A DNA stretch of 47,932 nucleotides from a virus, in IMG/VR virus record IMGVR_UViG_3300017991_000154, positions 1-47,932 of that record, one strand, 5' to 3'. The notes beneath the pieces were generated by a model. The model searched no databases, was not told the DNA's origin, and saw nothing but the letters and a program-made list of their open reading frames with translations. Positions 1 to 8,392 of this stretch are shown here, piece by piece (the stretch's first letter is position 1; every line of letters begins with the position of its first letter). Made by a program: the position numbers and the translations under genes.

Positions 1-906
1 ACAGAAGATGGAGAAGTACAGGAATATACGAATGAGATCGGTGGAATATATGAAACTACGATGCCGAATGGTGTTTATTATCTAACTCCTCCACCATTAG
101 GCGTAGATGTGAAATGGTGGACAGACTTCATCAAGGGTTGGATAGACAGAATCACGCATTTATCAGATGCATTGAGAGGATTTAACGAATTTGCTCGTGA
201 CAGTGGACGCAAGGTTCAGGAGCTTAGAATTGCAGCCAGCAACACATTTAAGCCGAAACTTGACGAACAGGTCGAGTTTTGCAATAAATTGTACAAGCAC
301 TGGACGTGGATAATTCAGAATTTAAGAAGCGATGTTATCTTGCAAAAGATAGAGGACGAAGATGGTAAAAGCAATTTTGAAGAATTTCAACCTTCGGATG
401 GACGCAGTTATGTTTTAGGAGTTGATGTATCTGCATTGTCGATATTACCGAAGGACGTTCTTGCTAACCAGGAAATGGCAGTTGCTTTGTATGATCGTAG
501 AGTCCCGATGCCAGATGGAACAGATAGGGGTCTCATTTCAGTTGAGCATCTACTTGATATATTCGGAGATGCAGGCTTTGAAGATGTTCAGCGTGCAAAA
601 GACTATAACGCAAGAGAACAGCGCAAAGCTGATGTAATGATGCAGAAGAATCGTATTTATGAGCAGTTCCAGGAAGCAGCAGCAATGGTAGCGCAAATCG
701 TTGAAGGCGGTGGAGAGAATACAGAAGAAGAAGATTCTGCTGTTTTATCGATGATCGAGATGGTTAGAACAGTACCAGAGCTTATGGCAACTAACGAATT
801 TATGGCGTTGCCAGATAGAATTAAACTTGCTATTGTTGCAGCAGTAGCACAAATTGGTATGATAGACGAAGGAGAGGAAGATGAGAAAGGAATTAACATG
901 GCATGA
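1..906 (+). CDS. Portal protein, C-terminal part (5' end outside window)
   Basis: The reading frame is open from the first base and shows the last 301 residues of a longer protein. The segment with 'DALRGFNEFARDSGR' followed by 'QELRIAAS' and a long helical, Gln/Glu-rich tail matches the C-terminal pattern of podovirus-type portal proteins, where helices lead into a crown. The portal is the dodecameric ring at one capsid vertex through which DNA enters and leaves. The tail end is acidic (EEEDS, EGEEDEK). The next small gene overlaps its last 26 bases in another frame, which indicates translational coupling. The family assignment rests on motif memory, not on a search; the position just before scaffold and capsid genes supports it. 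Confidence 0.75.
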   Translation, partial: TEDGEVQEYTNEIGGIYETTMPNGVYYLTPPPLGVDVKWWTDFIKGWIDRITHLSDALRGFNEFARDSGRKVQELRIAASNTFKPKLDEQVEFCNKLYKHWTWIIQNLRSDVILQKIEDEDGKSNFEEFQPSDGRSYVLGVDVSALSILPKDVLANQEMAVALYDRRVPMPDGTDRGLISVEHLLDIFGDAGFEDVQRAKDYNAREQRKADVMMQKNRIYEQFQEAAAMVAQIVEGGGENTEEEDSAVLSMIEMVRTVPELMATNEFMALPDRIKLAIVAAVAQIGMIDEGEEDEKGINMA

Positions 907-1105
907 TGAACTATTGATAGAAGACGTTTATAAATATTTAAACGATTCAGAACATAAGTATTTTAGTCTAACAGAGGTAAAAATTGCATTAGTTCACACA
1001 AGAGTATATAATGTAGCTCAAGTAAGGAGAGCAGGGGATTTGTTGAGATCGCTATTCCCTGAAAGGGGTTCAGATATTGGCAAAGGAGAGAAAGATGTTG
1101 AATGA
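881..1105 (+). CDS. Small hypothetical protein downstream of portal
   Basis: A 74-residue protein whose ATG is preceded by GGAGAGGAAG and lies inside the 3' end of the portal gene. It is predicted helical, contains 'YFSLTEVKIALVHTRVYN', and ends in a charged tail (GKGEKDVE). I do not recognise a family. The following gene starts inside its 3' end, so the pair is tightly packed in the virion operon. A winged-helix-like or small head-completion role is possible but not shown. Confidence 0.7.
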   Translation: MRKELTWHDELLIEDVYKYLNDSEHKYFSLTEVKIALVHTRVYNVAQVRRAGDLLRSLFPERGSDIGKGEKDVE

Positions 1106-1334
1106 ACAAGAATTAGTTGATATTGTTAGTTATTTAGCAGAAGACCCGCAACGTGTCAACTACACAGAGATAGCCATTAAGAAAGTTTTGGCTTTAACCC
1201 AATATTTACAAGTTATAGCAACGTTAATGCTATTAAAGGCGGATTGTACTAAAGACATAGGTTTTATTCAAAACGTTATTAATAAGTGGACGGAAATGGA
1301 AAATTCTTATGCGGATAGGTTAAATGACCAATAA
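1095..1334 (+). CDS. Small hypothetical protein
   Basis: A 79-residue, mainly helical protein. A TTG further upstream (1077) is also open, but the ATG at 1095 is preferred because AGGAG lies 7 bases before it. The protein starts MLNEQELVDIVSYLAED and has a similar length and layout to its upstream neighbour (short acidic helix, then a hydrophobic helix), so the two might be distant paralogues; this is only an impression. No known family recognised. It overlaps the next gene start. Confidence 0.65.
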   Translation: MLNEQELVDIVSYLAEDPQRVNYTEIAIKKVLALTQYLQVIATLMLLKADCTKDIGFIQNVINKWTEMENSYADRLNDQ

Positions 1335-1488
1335 AGAGAAACTTGAATTAATAAACGAGTTCATACTCAACCAGATGAAGATCAAGCAAACTGGCAAGCT
1401 TATTATCGAACTTGATATGCAGTCAGGCGGAATTGCTACGATCAAAACGAATGCAAATGTAAACGGTAAATTATTCCCATGTCAATAG
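1324..1488 (+). CDS. Small hypothetical protein (54 aa)
   Basis: A short open frame, ATG at 1324 inside the 3' end of the previous gene and TAG at 1486. The product begins MTNKEKLELINEFILNQMKI and has a beta-rich second half (LIIELDMQSGGIATIKTNA). Coding is supported by the tight overlap on the left, the small gap to the next gene on the right, and an ordinary amino acid composition. No family recognised. Confidence 0.55.
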   Translation: MTNKEKLELINEFILNQMKIKQTGKLIIELDMQSGGIATIKTNANVNGKLFPCQ

Positions 1489-1502
1489 ATAGAAAGTAAA
1501 CA

Positions 1503-1742
1503 ATGTTTTACGATTACGAATGCAAATCATGTGATAACAGGATAGAAATAAGACATAGACCAGCCGATGTACCAGAGTTTATTCACTGTAATAAATGCGG
1601 TAGTAAGATGAAAAGAATATTCGGTGGTCACCAAATAAACATGAAGATAGGAACAATGCAACATATCAATTACGATAGATTACCAGAGAATTTAAAAACA
1701 GGTGATACAACATTTTTAAAGAATCCACAATATAGTAGGTGA
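1503..1742 (+). CDS. FmdB-type zinc-ribbon protein
   Basis: A 79-residue protein with the pattern of the FmdB/CxxC_CxxC regulatory zinc ribbon: an N-terminal 'YDYECKSC', then 'HCNKCGSKMKRIFG'. Cysteines at residues 7, 10, 29 and 32 would bind one zinc. Such small proteins are frequent between portal and capsid genes in phages; their role there is unknown. The C-terminal half (to ~79) is not part of the ribbon. The gene begins 14 bases after the previous stop and ends 3 bases before the next ATG. Confidence 0.8.
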   Translation: MFYDYECKSCDNRIEIRHRPADVPEFIHCNKCGSKMKRIFGGHQINMKIGTMQHINYDRLPENLKTGDTTFLKNPQYSR

Positions 1743-1745
1743 AAG

Positions 1746-1988
1746 ATGAAATCGGAGAAGAAAATTGAACTTCCTCAAAATAGGATAGTTATTAAAGTAA
1801 CCGAGGCGCCAGCAGGATCAGATCAGTTTATATGTGATACAGGCTTATCTAATCAGCAGACAGCGAACATCTTGTTTAAATTGGCGAGACAATATCAGAG
1901 CTATTCAGCTATTGAATCATATCAAAAGGAATTACAGAAAAAAGGCAGTATAATAAGTCCGCATACAGGACAATTTATCCCAAATTAA
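1746..1988 (+). CDS. Small hypothetical protein
   Basis: An 80-residue protein starting MKSEKKIELPQNRIVIKVTE. The N-terminal half is beta-like and the C-terminal half is a polar helix (ANILFKLARQYQSYSAIESY). No family recognised. It is the last gene before the promoter and structured leader of the HNH endonuclease, so in a relative without that insertion it would probably be followed by the gene now at 2992. Confidence 0.65.
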   Translation: MKSEKKIELPQNRIVIKVTEAPAGSDQFICDTGLSNQQTANILFKLARQYQSYSAIESYQKELQKKGSIISPHTGQFIPN

Positions 1989-1996
1989 AAAAGTTC

Positions 1997-2025
1997 TTGA
2001 CATTTAAAGATATTTATACTATCTT
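1997..2025 (+). promoter_or_regulatory. Sigma-70-type promoter for the HNH gene
   Basis: TTGACA at 1997-2002 and TATCTT at 2020-2025 with a 17-base spacer. The same -35 with TTTAA behind it and the same TATCTT -10 recur at 33807 and 47115, which supports a shared promoter class. Confidence 0.65.
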
Positions 2026-2028
2026 AAA

Positions 2029-2084
2029 TAAGAAGTAGATAGGGTCGCTCCCGAAAAGCTGACTTAGCCAGCCTGCTACTTCTT
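2029..2084 (+). ncRNA. Structured leader RNA upstream of the HNH gene
   Basis: Between the promoter and the HNH start codon the sequence folds as a closed three-stem element: AAGAAGTAG (2030-2038) pairs with CTACTTCTT (2075-2083), enclosing a GGG-TCGCT-CCC hairpin and a GCTG/CAGC hairpin. CTTAGC (2064-2069) could alternatively pair with GCTAAG just downstream. It may be a regulatory leader, an attenuator or a mark of the inserted element; I cannot assign it to a known RNA class. Confidence 0.5.
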
Positions 2085-2119
2085 TAACAGCTAAGAGAAC
2101 TTAAGCTAAGGAGTTCAAA

Positions 2120-2866
2120 ATGGAAGTACGTGAAATAATTATTAAATCGAATTATGCATTAGTGCCATTGACACAAGGCAAGTTCGCAATTATTGATTTG
2201 GATGATATTGACAAGGTAAAAGATTATAATTGGTTTTATCAAAAAGCTGGATTGTATGGGCGAGCAGGAAGATGGAGTGGCGGTAAATTAATATCCTTGC
2301 AAAAAGAATTGGGATTAGCCCGTAGAAGGAAAAAAAAACATGGTTTAGATTATAGAAAGAGTAATTTTATAATTCAATCAATAGAAATCGCTGATAATAT
2401 AGCAAAAATAAAGTTAAATAATTTTATAGCAACTATTGACAAAGAAGATATAGATAAAGTTAAGGATATAAATTGGACTTTAAGTATTCGAGAAAATGGA
2501 ATCTATTTTAAAAGTAGAGGGAAACCTTTACAAAATTATATTTTGAACTTTGAATCAAATAGAAAGAATGTTATTGATCATATAGATGGAAACCCACTAA
2601 ACAATAGAAAAAACAATTTACGTATTTGCACTAATATACAAAATATACGCAATCAACGAAAAAGGCAAAAAGCAAGTTCAAAATACAAAGGTGTATCATT
2701 AGACAAAACAATCAAATTAAAGAAGTCTAAAAAATGGGTTGCTAAAATATCTGTCAATAAAAAAAGAATATGTTTAGGGATATTCAATTCTGAAATCGAA
2801 GCAGCCAAAGCTTATGATAAAGCTGCTATAAAATATTTTGGCAAGTTTGCATGTACAAATTTTTAA
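2120..2866 (+). CDS. HNH endonuclease with AP2 DNA-binding domain
   Basis: A 248-residue homing-endonuclease-type protein. The HNH core is at residues 151-180 ([20 protein letters not shown], with His154 and the Asn cluster 161-167). The C-terminal region 188-246 is an AP2/ERF-like domain ([27 protein letters not shown]) as is common in phage HNH proteins. The N-terminal part holds two copies of one motif ('[10 protein letters not shown]' near 29-38 and '[10 protein letters not shown]' near 110-119), each followed by a short substrate-loop-like stretch, so it looks internally duplicated. The gene has its own promoter and structured leader and interrupts the virion operon, which fits a self-spreading insert. 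It would nick or cut DNA of phages that lack it. Start chosen at an ATG with AAGGAG upstream. Confidence 0.9.
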   Translation: MEVREIIIKSNYALVPLTQGKFAIIDLDDIDKVKDYNWFYQKAGLYGRAGRWSGGKLISLQKELGLARRRKKKHGLDYRKSNFIIQSIEIADNIAKIKLNNFIATIDKEDIDKVKDINWTLSIRENGIYFKSRGKPLQNYILNFESNRKNVIDHIDGNPLNNRKNNLRICTNIQNIRNQRKRQKASSKYKGVSLDKTIKLKKSKKWVAKISVNKKRICLGIFNSEIEAAKAYDKAAIKYFGKFACTNF

Positions 2867-2924
2867 TATTATTTGAAATAAACATATCGGCAAATTAAGT
2901 TTAATCCGTTAGGAATATAAATTT

Positions 2925-2976
2925 AAAGCCGTTTTGACACACTATTCTCCTTGTGTTGTCAGGACGGCTTTTTTTG
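2925..2976 (+). terminator. Hairpin plus T-tract just upstream of the 2992 gene
   Basis: AAAGCCGT (2925-2932) pairs with ACGGCTTT (2964-2971), with an inner GACACA/TGTG-TTGTC helix, followed by a run of T to 2975. The start codon of the next gene is only 16 bases beyond the T-run. It may be the terminator of the HNH transcription unit, or an attenuator for the virion operon. Confidence 0.7.
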
Positions 2977-2991
2977 TTTATGGAGAGAAAA

Positions 2992-3267
2992 ATGGAAGAA
3001 AAGAAACCAAAGGTAAATACGCCATTGATGGGAAAAGAGATTACTCCCAGGGAAATATGGAAAACAATGTCGATCAAGAAGTATGCAGATACTTTTGTTG
3101 TGACAGAAGTATGTCAGGCTGGATTGCATACAATCGTTAGAACGGTAATACAACGAAACGGGGAAATAACAGGAACAGATACTTTGTTAGTTCCTAATTT
3201 CGGTATTAAAGAAACCAAAAATGCTGATAATGAAGATATTGTCGTATTTACGCGAGAGGTAAGGTAA
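2992..3267 (+). CDS. Small hypothetical virion-operon protein
   Basis: A 91-residue protein. An upstream ATG at 2981 is in the same frame, but the ATG at 2992 is preferred because GGAGAG lies directly before it. The product begins MEEKKPKVNTPLMGKEITPRE and has a beta-rich C-terminal half (HTIVRTVIQRNGEITGTDTL). No family recognised. Its stop codon is 1 base before the scaffold gene start, so it probably belongs to the head-assembly set. Confidence 0.65.
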   Translation: MEEKKPKVNTPLMGKEITPREIWKTMSIKKYADTFVVTEVCQAGLHTIVRTVIQRNGEITGTDTLLVPNFGIKETKNADNEDIVVFTREVR

Positions 3268-3268
3268 C

Positions 3269-4393
3269 ATGCCAGAAGAAGAACGAAAACCTTATGAGCT
3301 TAGTTCAGCAACATTGACAAAGCTCAACATGAATAAAGACTTGACCGAAAAGGAAACACCTTCTGAAAAAGAGGTTACACCTTCGGAAGAAGTAGACGAA
3401 CATGGGAATGAGATAAAATCATATTCTGATGCTGAGATAGGAATCAATATCGGTGATAACTTTCTTCAACCGAAAGAGGAGAAGGCTGATGAAAAGAAAG
3501 AGACCGATAAAGAAACTCCTACCGATGAAGCAAACTCTGAAAAAGAGCACTCAAGTAGTCAACCGTCAGAATCTGGTGAAGAATCCTCGAAAGAGCACCC
3601 AAGTAGCCAGGAACTATCAGATTTCCATAAGAGCGTAATTGAGAAAATAGCAGCATTTGAAGATGCTGAATCTCAGGATAAATTCCTGAAAGACCTTGAG
3701 AACTATGAAAAGTTTCATAAGACCAATACAGAAACACAGCAGAAACTATCAGGTGATAGAAGCGCACTTGAAGATTTTGCAAAGTCTATTGGAGCGGACA
3801 AATTCCAGGGTATTGTTCAAAAGATTCTCGATTTGGATGATTTGGATGATTTCAAGGTATCAAGCGATCAGTGGTATGATGACAAGGACGAAAATCCTGT
3901 CAGGGAGTTAATTGAATATCTTGAGTCCTATAACAAGCCAATTAAGGAAGAAGCTGGAAAAATATCGGCAACTGAAAAGGAACGAGAAGAATTAGCTCTT
4001 GAGAAAGAATTATTTGCTTTGCAGAAAATAGATGAGCGTTACCAGAAGCTTGAGAATATTCAAGCGTTAGGTGATATTGCTGATAAAATTAACAACAACG
4101 GCGGTGTTACGCTGGAAGTAGCTCACAAACTTTGGAAGGCTGATAATTTGGATACCAAGTTAAGTGAATTAGATGATCAGATTAAAGCTTTGAAAAAAGA
4201 TAAATCCAAATTGTCTAAAGAACTCAAAGAAAGAAACGAAGAAATATCTAAATTAAAATCAACAGTACCAACACCAAATACAGGCGAAATATCCAGGATA
4301 GGAGCAGAATCGTTTGATTATTCGACTCCGAGTACTGGATTCGATGAGACAGAAGATCGTCTCCGTAGAAAATTAGGTGTTGAAAGTTATTGA
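3269..4393 (+). CDS. Scaffolding-type protein
   Basis: A 374-residue, highly charged protein placed directly before the major capsid gene, the usual position of the scaffold. Residues 1-125 are Glu/Lys/Ser/Pro-rich and probably disordered (repeats of 'EKEHSSSQ' type). Residues ~240-335 are a long coiled coil (KDKSKLSKELKERNEEISKL). The C-terminus ends in a short basic segment (DRLRRKLGVESY) that could bind capsid subunits. Scaffold proteins guide prohead assembly and leave before DNA packaging. No protease motif is visible, so a head protease fusion is unlikely. The assignment rests on composition and position. Confidence 0.7.
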   Translation: MPEEERKPYELSSATLTKLNMNKDLTEKETPSEKEVTPSEEVDEHGNEIKSYSDAEIGINIGDNFLQPKEEKADEKKETDKETPTDEANSEKEHSSSQPSESGEESSKEHPSSQELSDFHKSVIEKIAAFEDAESQDKFLKDLENYEKFHKTNTETQQKLSGDRSALEDFAKSIGADKFQGIVQKILDLDDLDDFKVSSDQWYDDKDENPVRELIEYLESYNKPIKEEAGKISATEKEREELALEKELFALQKIDERYQKLENIQALGDIADKINNNGGVTLEVAHKLWKADNLDTKLSELDDQIKALKKDKSKLSKELKERNEEISKLKSTVPTPNTGEISRIGAESFDYSTPSTGFDETEDRLRRKLGVESY

Positions 4394-4425
4394 CACATTA
4401 AATTAAATCAATTGAATATTAATTT

Positions 4426-4463
4426 AAAGTCATGTGGAGAAGTGTATCTATATGACTTTTTTT
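4426..4463 (+). terminator. Hairpin plus T-tract directly before the capsid gene
   Basis: AAAGTCAT (4426-4433) pairs with ATGACTTT (4452-4459), followed by seven T. The capsid start codon follows 13 bases after the T-run with a GGAG in between. The AT-rich segment before it resembles the one before the 2925 hairpin. An intrinsic terminator in front of the most highly expressed virion gene is odd; it could instead be an mRNA-stabilising or processing hairpin. Confidence 0.6.
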
Positions 4464-4476
4464 ATAGGAGTAAACA

Positions 4477-5514
4477 ATGAGTAGAACAATAAGTGTCGTA
4501 TTAAACGACTTAAACATAGCGACAAGAGACTTTATGATGGACGTCATTTCAGCAATTAACAATGACAACTATTTTTCGTCTCGGATGCTAAGAAAATCGA
4601 AACCGTTTACTGGTGGAGATAAAGCGGAAACTGATCTCCGTTATGAAAGAGAAAATGTCCAGACTATGACAGAGTATGGTGAGTATATTTTACAGCCAGT
4701 CGATATTTTAGATTTGGCTAAGTACAGCATCAAGCATGTTCATGGTGACATGGTAATCTCTCAGAAACGTTTAGAAGTACAAAACAGGGGCAAAGCTGCT
4801 GACATCTCTCTTGCTCGCACAAAGAGTGAGAATATGTCAGAAACAATGAAAAATGAATTCAGTGAGTTACTGTTCAAAGCAGTGGCAGACCTGGAAGATG
4901 AAGACCCCGATTCTCTGATTAAAATTGTCGGAACAACCAATAATACAGTTGGCGAAATTAATGCATCTACGGAAACACGGTTCGATTGGAATCCAACCGT
5001 GTATGATATTTCGAGTGCAACTCCAACATACACTAATTTAGTGGACGCAACAAATACTTATTATTTTGAAAAGTATTTGAGAATGTTGGTTGGTCCCTTA
5101 ACCATCGGAAATGATAAGCCTACTATCGGCTTGACAACTCAGGCTGTATGGGATGCTTATGAGGAAATTCTCACCACTGCGAAAAGATTCAATGATTCAA
5201 CAATGGAAGTTGATGGCGGATTTAACGTTTTGAAGTTCAGAGGAATGAAAATCGCTGTTGATTCTCACGTTCCTGGTGGAAAGATGAATTCAGATGTTTC
5301 CGATAATACAGCGTATTTCATGGCTATTAACGAAAAGTACATTGGTTATACACATTCACCCAATGTCAACTTTAAGTGGACTCCCTGGAAAAAGTTGGAG
5401 CGTCAACCAGTTTACGCCAGTCTGTTAGATTGGTTTGGCTGTGTTTGGTGTTCACGCAGAGATCGTCATGGAGCGATTTACGGACTACCATGTGACAGCC
5501 AAGTTTACACTTAA
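4477..5514 (+). CDS. Major capsid protein
   Basis: A 345-residue protein after the scaffold gene, with its own hairpin leader and a good GGAG. The size, the N-terminal helix (TRDFMMDVISAINNDNYFS), a long mid-region helix (SENMSETMKNEFSELLFKAV) and the 'FRGMKIAVDSHVPGG' strand-turn near residues 253-267 fit an HK97-fold coat protein. It would form the icosahedral shell. No decoration or Ig-like insertion is visible. Position between scaffold and decoration protein supports the call; sequence alone is not diagnostic. Confidence 0.75.
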   Translation: MSRTISVVLNDLNIATRDFMMDVISAINNDNYFSSRMLRKSKPFTGGDKAETDLRYERENVQTMTEYGEYILQPVDILDLAKYSIKHVHGDMVISQKRLEVQNRGKAADISLARTKSENMSETMKNEFSELLFKAVADLEDEDPDSLIKIVGTTNNTVGEINASTETRFDWNPTVYDISSATPTYTNLVDATNTYYFEKYLRMLVGPLTIGNDKPTIGLTTQAVWDAYEEILTTAKRFNDSTMEVDGGFNVLKFRGMKIAVDSHVPGGKMNSDVSDNTAYFMAINEKYIGYTHSPNVNFKWTPWKKLERQPVYASLLDWFGCVWCSRRDRHGAIYGLPCDSQVYT

Positions 5515-5557
5515 TAGATAGATAATTGAAATTTTAACTCTCATTTAGGAGAAAAAT

Positions 5558-6295
5558 ATGTTTGGATTAGGAAAATCAACAGATTTTAGTCGTGCTGGGA
5601 TCGGATTTAATATAGGTAATGACGGTTTTGGCATTACGGCTTATAACGATACTGGCGCCAAATTGGCACTTGGCGATGTAGTCGCATTACAATGCACAGG
5701 TACATCAGGACAAGAATGGAAGGCAATTATACCAGTAACTAATACAATAGCTGGTTATCTTGGTGTAGTTTGTGATCTAAGGGGCATTGAAAGTGCTGCT
5801 ATTGGCAAAGTTCAAATTTATGGTAAATGCCAAGCACGTACATTAGGACATGCTTCGCTTGCAGTTAACAGTTACTTGGAAGTAATGAACCGCATTGCGT
5901 TTGACGGAACAGCTACTACTCTTGAATTTGTTCCTGGTTCTGGAACTACCAGGGATACTATTGAAGATAGTGATTCTGGTTTCGTTGACGATGGTTTTTT
6001 GGCAGGAATGCGGATTGCTGTTACTGGATCAACTACGGCAGCTAATGATGGTTCTTATGAGATTTATTCCGTTGCTGCTGGTGTATTGACATTAACAGGA
6101 ATTGGTGAGCTTGATACTAACGAAGATGGTTCTGCTGCATCTGCAATATTAACTCATGGTTATTTGGAATATACTGGTGCATCAGACGCAGCAGAAACTT
6201 TTGCTGTATCACGAGAAGCTTATACAACAACAACCGCTGCTGCATTAAAGTGGGTGCAGTTGCAGGGTGTTCCGAAAGTTGTTGCAGCAAGTTAG
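5558..6295 (+). CDS. Head decoration-type protein with a modular insert
   Basis: A 245-residue, Gly/Ala/Thr-rich beta protein immediately after the capsid gene. Residues 30-110 (ALGDVVALQ..., GYLGVVCDLRG, GKVQIYGKCQA) look like the DUF2190-type capsid cement fold. Residues ~115-195 form a distinct module (DGTATTLEFVPGSG, then DGSYEIYSVAAGVLTLTG) that recurs in the adaptor protein at 7471. The C-terminus returns to the base fold. It probably sits on the capsid surface. The module shared between two unrelated structural proteins is notable. Start chosen at ATG with GGAG 9 bases upstream. Confidence 0.65.
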   Translation: MFGLGKSTDFSRAGIGFNIGNDGFGITAYNDTGAKLALGDVVALQCTGTSGQEWKAIIPVTNTIAGYLGVVCDLRGIESAAIGKVQIYGKCQARTLGHASLAVNSYLEVMNRIAFDGTATTLEFVPGSGTTRDTIEDSDSGFVDDGFLAGMRIAVTGSTTAANDGSYEIYSVAAGVLTLTGIGELDTNEDGSAASAILTHGYLEYTGASDAAETFAVSREAYTTTTAAALKWVQLQGVPKVVAAS

Positions 6296-6310
6296 TTCTT
6301 TCTCTCCGAT

Positions 6311-6356
6311 GGCGGGAAGGACTTTAACAAACTCCTTTATCCTTCCCGTCTTAATT
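6311..6356 (+). terminator. Terminator-like hairpin after the decoration gene
   Basis: GGCGGGAAGGA (6311-6321) pairs with TCCTTCCCGTC (6340-6350), followed by a weak T-rich run. It separates the head genes from the beta-helix gene. Confidence 0.65.
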
Positions 6357-6377
6357 TTAAATAATGAGGTACAAAAA

Positions 6378-7463
6378 ATGAAGAAATATTTTTTATTTAT
6401 CATTCTTTGCTTTTCACTTTTGTTCGTTAATGTTTACGCGCAGAGAGTGTCACCGCAATTGATTGGTAGATATGTCAACTATATGCGTAATGCAAATTTA
6501 ACACAATCCGACTTTTCAGGAATGGGATTACCAAAGATTGCAGGCACATGGTATTATGTGGATGCCCATGATGGCAACAACTCTTATGATGGAAAAACAA
6601 TTGCGACAGCGTTTGCTGATATTGCAACAGCCTATGCAGCGTGTACATCAGGTCGTGGTGATGGGATTGTACTATTATCTCGGACTATTTCTGGAACAAG
6701 CTATTCTTTCAATTTAACAACAAGATTGGCATGGGCGAAGTATGGAATTACCATGATCGGTGTTGCTTCTCCCAATGTTTATTTTGGAAGGGCAAGGGTG
6801 ACTCACTCAAGCTCATGTGACTCATTAGCATCGCTTATGTTATTAAGTGGGTGGAATAATACATTTATTAATATACATTTTTCTAATAATCCAGAAAATG
6901 ATGGTGACCCTGTTTCTGCCACAGCCCAGGTAAGTGCGGTGCAATTAGCAGGAAACAGAAATACTTTTATTGGGTGTCACTTTTATTGTGCTGCCCAATC
7001 AGCAAATGCGTATAAATCCGATTTGGAAATAAGAGCGAGTGGAAACGAAACTCGATTTATTGATTGTTTTTTCGGATCATCTTCTTATGATGCTGGCAAT
7101 AATGCTGCATGTTGGATTTATATCAATGGCGCAGCAGCGCAACAGTTTTTTGATAATTGCACATTTTTACAGCAAGTAAGTTCAGGAACGGCATTTGGAG
7201 CGGTTGAATGCGGTGGAGCAACTTATTTGAATGGTGTGCAAATTTACAAAGATTGTACTTTTGCATGTTGGCGAGCTAATACTTCGTGTCATCAGTTATT
7301 AGCATCGTGGTTTATCGGCACGAAACCCAACACAGGAGCGATGTGTTTGCAAAATTGTTTAGTGGTTGGATTTACTGCCCTTGATGCGACAGGTGGAAAT
7401 GACAGGGTATTTACTAATCAAGGAGCATCGAATGCTGCCGGCGGAATTGGCGTTACTCCATAG
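6378..7463 (+). CDS. Secreted right-handed beta-helix protein
   Basis: A 361-residue protein starting at the ATG at 6378 (AGGT upstream); an in-frame extension to 6267 overlaps the previous gene and hairpin and is rejected. Residues 1-22 form a clear Sec signal peptide ending VYA before Gln. After 'GTWYYVDAHDGNNSYDGKT' the protein shows repeated strand-turn units (NTFINIHFSNN, NTFIGCHFYC, TRFIDCFFGSS, QFFDNCTFLQQ), typical of pectate-lyase-like parallel beta-helices with Asn/Cys ladders. Such folds serve as tailspikes or polysaccharide-binding or -cleaving proteins. A signal peptide on a phage structural-region protein is unusual; the product may act outside the cell or in the periplasm. Catalytic residues cannot be assigned. 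Confidence 0.75.
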   Translation: MKKYFLFIILCFSLLFVNVYAQRVSPQLIGRYVNYMRNANLTQSDFSGMGLPKIAGTWYYVDAHDGNNSYDGKTIATAFADIATAYAACTSGRGDGIVLLSRTISGTSYSFNLTTRLAWAKYGITMIGVASPNVYFGRARVTHSSSCDSLASLMLLSGWNNTFINIHFSNNPENDGDPVSATAQVSAVQLAGNRNTFIGCHFYCAAQSANAYKSDLEIRASGNETRFIDCFFGSSSYDAGNNAACWIYINGAAAQQFFDNCTFLQQVSSGTAFGAVECGGATYLNGVQIYKDCTFACWRANTSCHQLLASWFIGTKPNTGAMCLQNCLVVGFTALDATGGNDRVFTNQGASNAAGGIGVTP

Positions 7464-7470
7464 GTGAAGA

Positions 7471-8391
7471 ATGGCTACTTTCTCTACATTAGCAAATCGA
7501 GTCAGGGCAATTGTTGATTTGTCTGGCTTCAATATGCCAGTGAATATTTCGTTACTTCTCCAGGAAGCAGAAAACGAATTTATCAGGAAAACGTTCTGTA
7601 CGGAAGAAATACGAGAGATTCAAAGCGAGGCATCAACTGTTACTTTTGATGGGACTGAAACAGATATTACTTTTGTTCCAGGATCAGGCAATACGAAGGA
7701 TACCATAACAGATGATAGCGATGGCTTTACCGATGATGGATTTGAAGCTGGAAAAGAGATTGTTGTGGCTGATAGTACCAGCAATGACGGAACGTATACT
7801 ATCTCATCCGTTGCTGATGGAACGCTTACGCTTGTTTCCATAGGCAGACTAACGAGTGAAAGTGGCGTATCGGGAATGACAATATCTCAAAACCAAGTGC
7901 CGTATATATTTGCTTTACCAAGTGACTTTGTGAAAGAGTTTCGAGTAAGTTATCGGGGAATACAACTCGAACCGCTCAGTATGCAAACCACTGGTGAAAT
8001 AACTAAAAGTACAGGTACTATTCAAACAGGAACACCTTATTATTATTGGATAGAAGGTTCTTATATTCACATAACTCCTAAACCGTTACAATCAGGTCTC
8101 TTGAAGTTGTGGTACTGTAAGTATAATACGGACAGTACCTCAACTTCCCCTATTATACCAACTATTGAACATTACTATCTACCAGATTGGGTCATTGGTA
8201 CGATTTACGAATTAGACAAAAACTCACAAATGGCAGATAGGTTTTTATCGAAGTTTTATTCTAATTGTGAATCAAGGAAAGTAATGTATGCTTCTCGCAG
8301 ATTCAAACAAAGAAGAATAGCCGATGTAGTTGGTGGAGAAGGAAAGAGAACTGGAATAGAAAATTGGATTAATATAGTAGAGGAGGCGTAA
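7471..8391 (+). CDS. Head-tail adaptor-type protein with shared beta module
   Basis: A 306-residue protein. The N-terminus (TLANRVRAIVDLSGFNMP, LLLQEAENEFIRKT) and the C-terminal part (PSDFVKEFRVSYRG, YYYWIEGSYIHITPKP, LKLWYCKY, HYYLPDWVIGTIYEL) fit the podovirus adaptor/gatekeeper pattern (P22 gp4 or T7 gp11 type), a helical ring beneath the portal. Residues 59-137 carry the same inserted module as the decoration protein (FDGTETDITFVPGSGNTKD, NDGTYTISSVADGTLTL). Apart from the insert it is about the usual length. It would connect the portal to the tail nozzle. Confidence 0.65.
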   Translation: MATFSTLANRVRAIVDLSGFNMPVNISLLLQEAENEFIRKTFCTEEIREIQSEASTVTFDGTETDITFVPGSGNTKDTITDDSDGFTDDGFEAGKEIVVADSTSNDGTYTISSVADGTLTLVSIGRLTSESGVSGMTISQNQVPYIFALPSDFVKEFRVSYRGIQLEPLSMQTTGEITKSTGTIQTGTPYYYWIEGSYIHITPKPLQSGLLKLWYCKYNTDSTSTSPIIPTIEHYYLPDWVIGTIYELDKNSQMADRFLSKFYSNCESRKVMYASRRFKQRRIADVVGGEGKRTGIENWINIVEEA

Positions 8392-8392
8392 A

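Noticed and set aside
2029-2084. tRNA gene
   Set aside because: The outer stem could pass for an acceptor stem, but the element is about 55 bases and lacks a T-arm sequence and a correct anticodon arm.
2890-2915. GCAAATTAAG followed by CCGTTAGG, resembling an attC arm and box
   Set aside because: No complementary arm and no extrahelical pattern; the segment instead matches the AT-rich leader before the 4426 hairpin.
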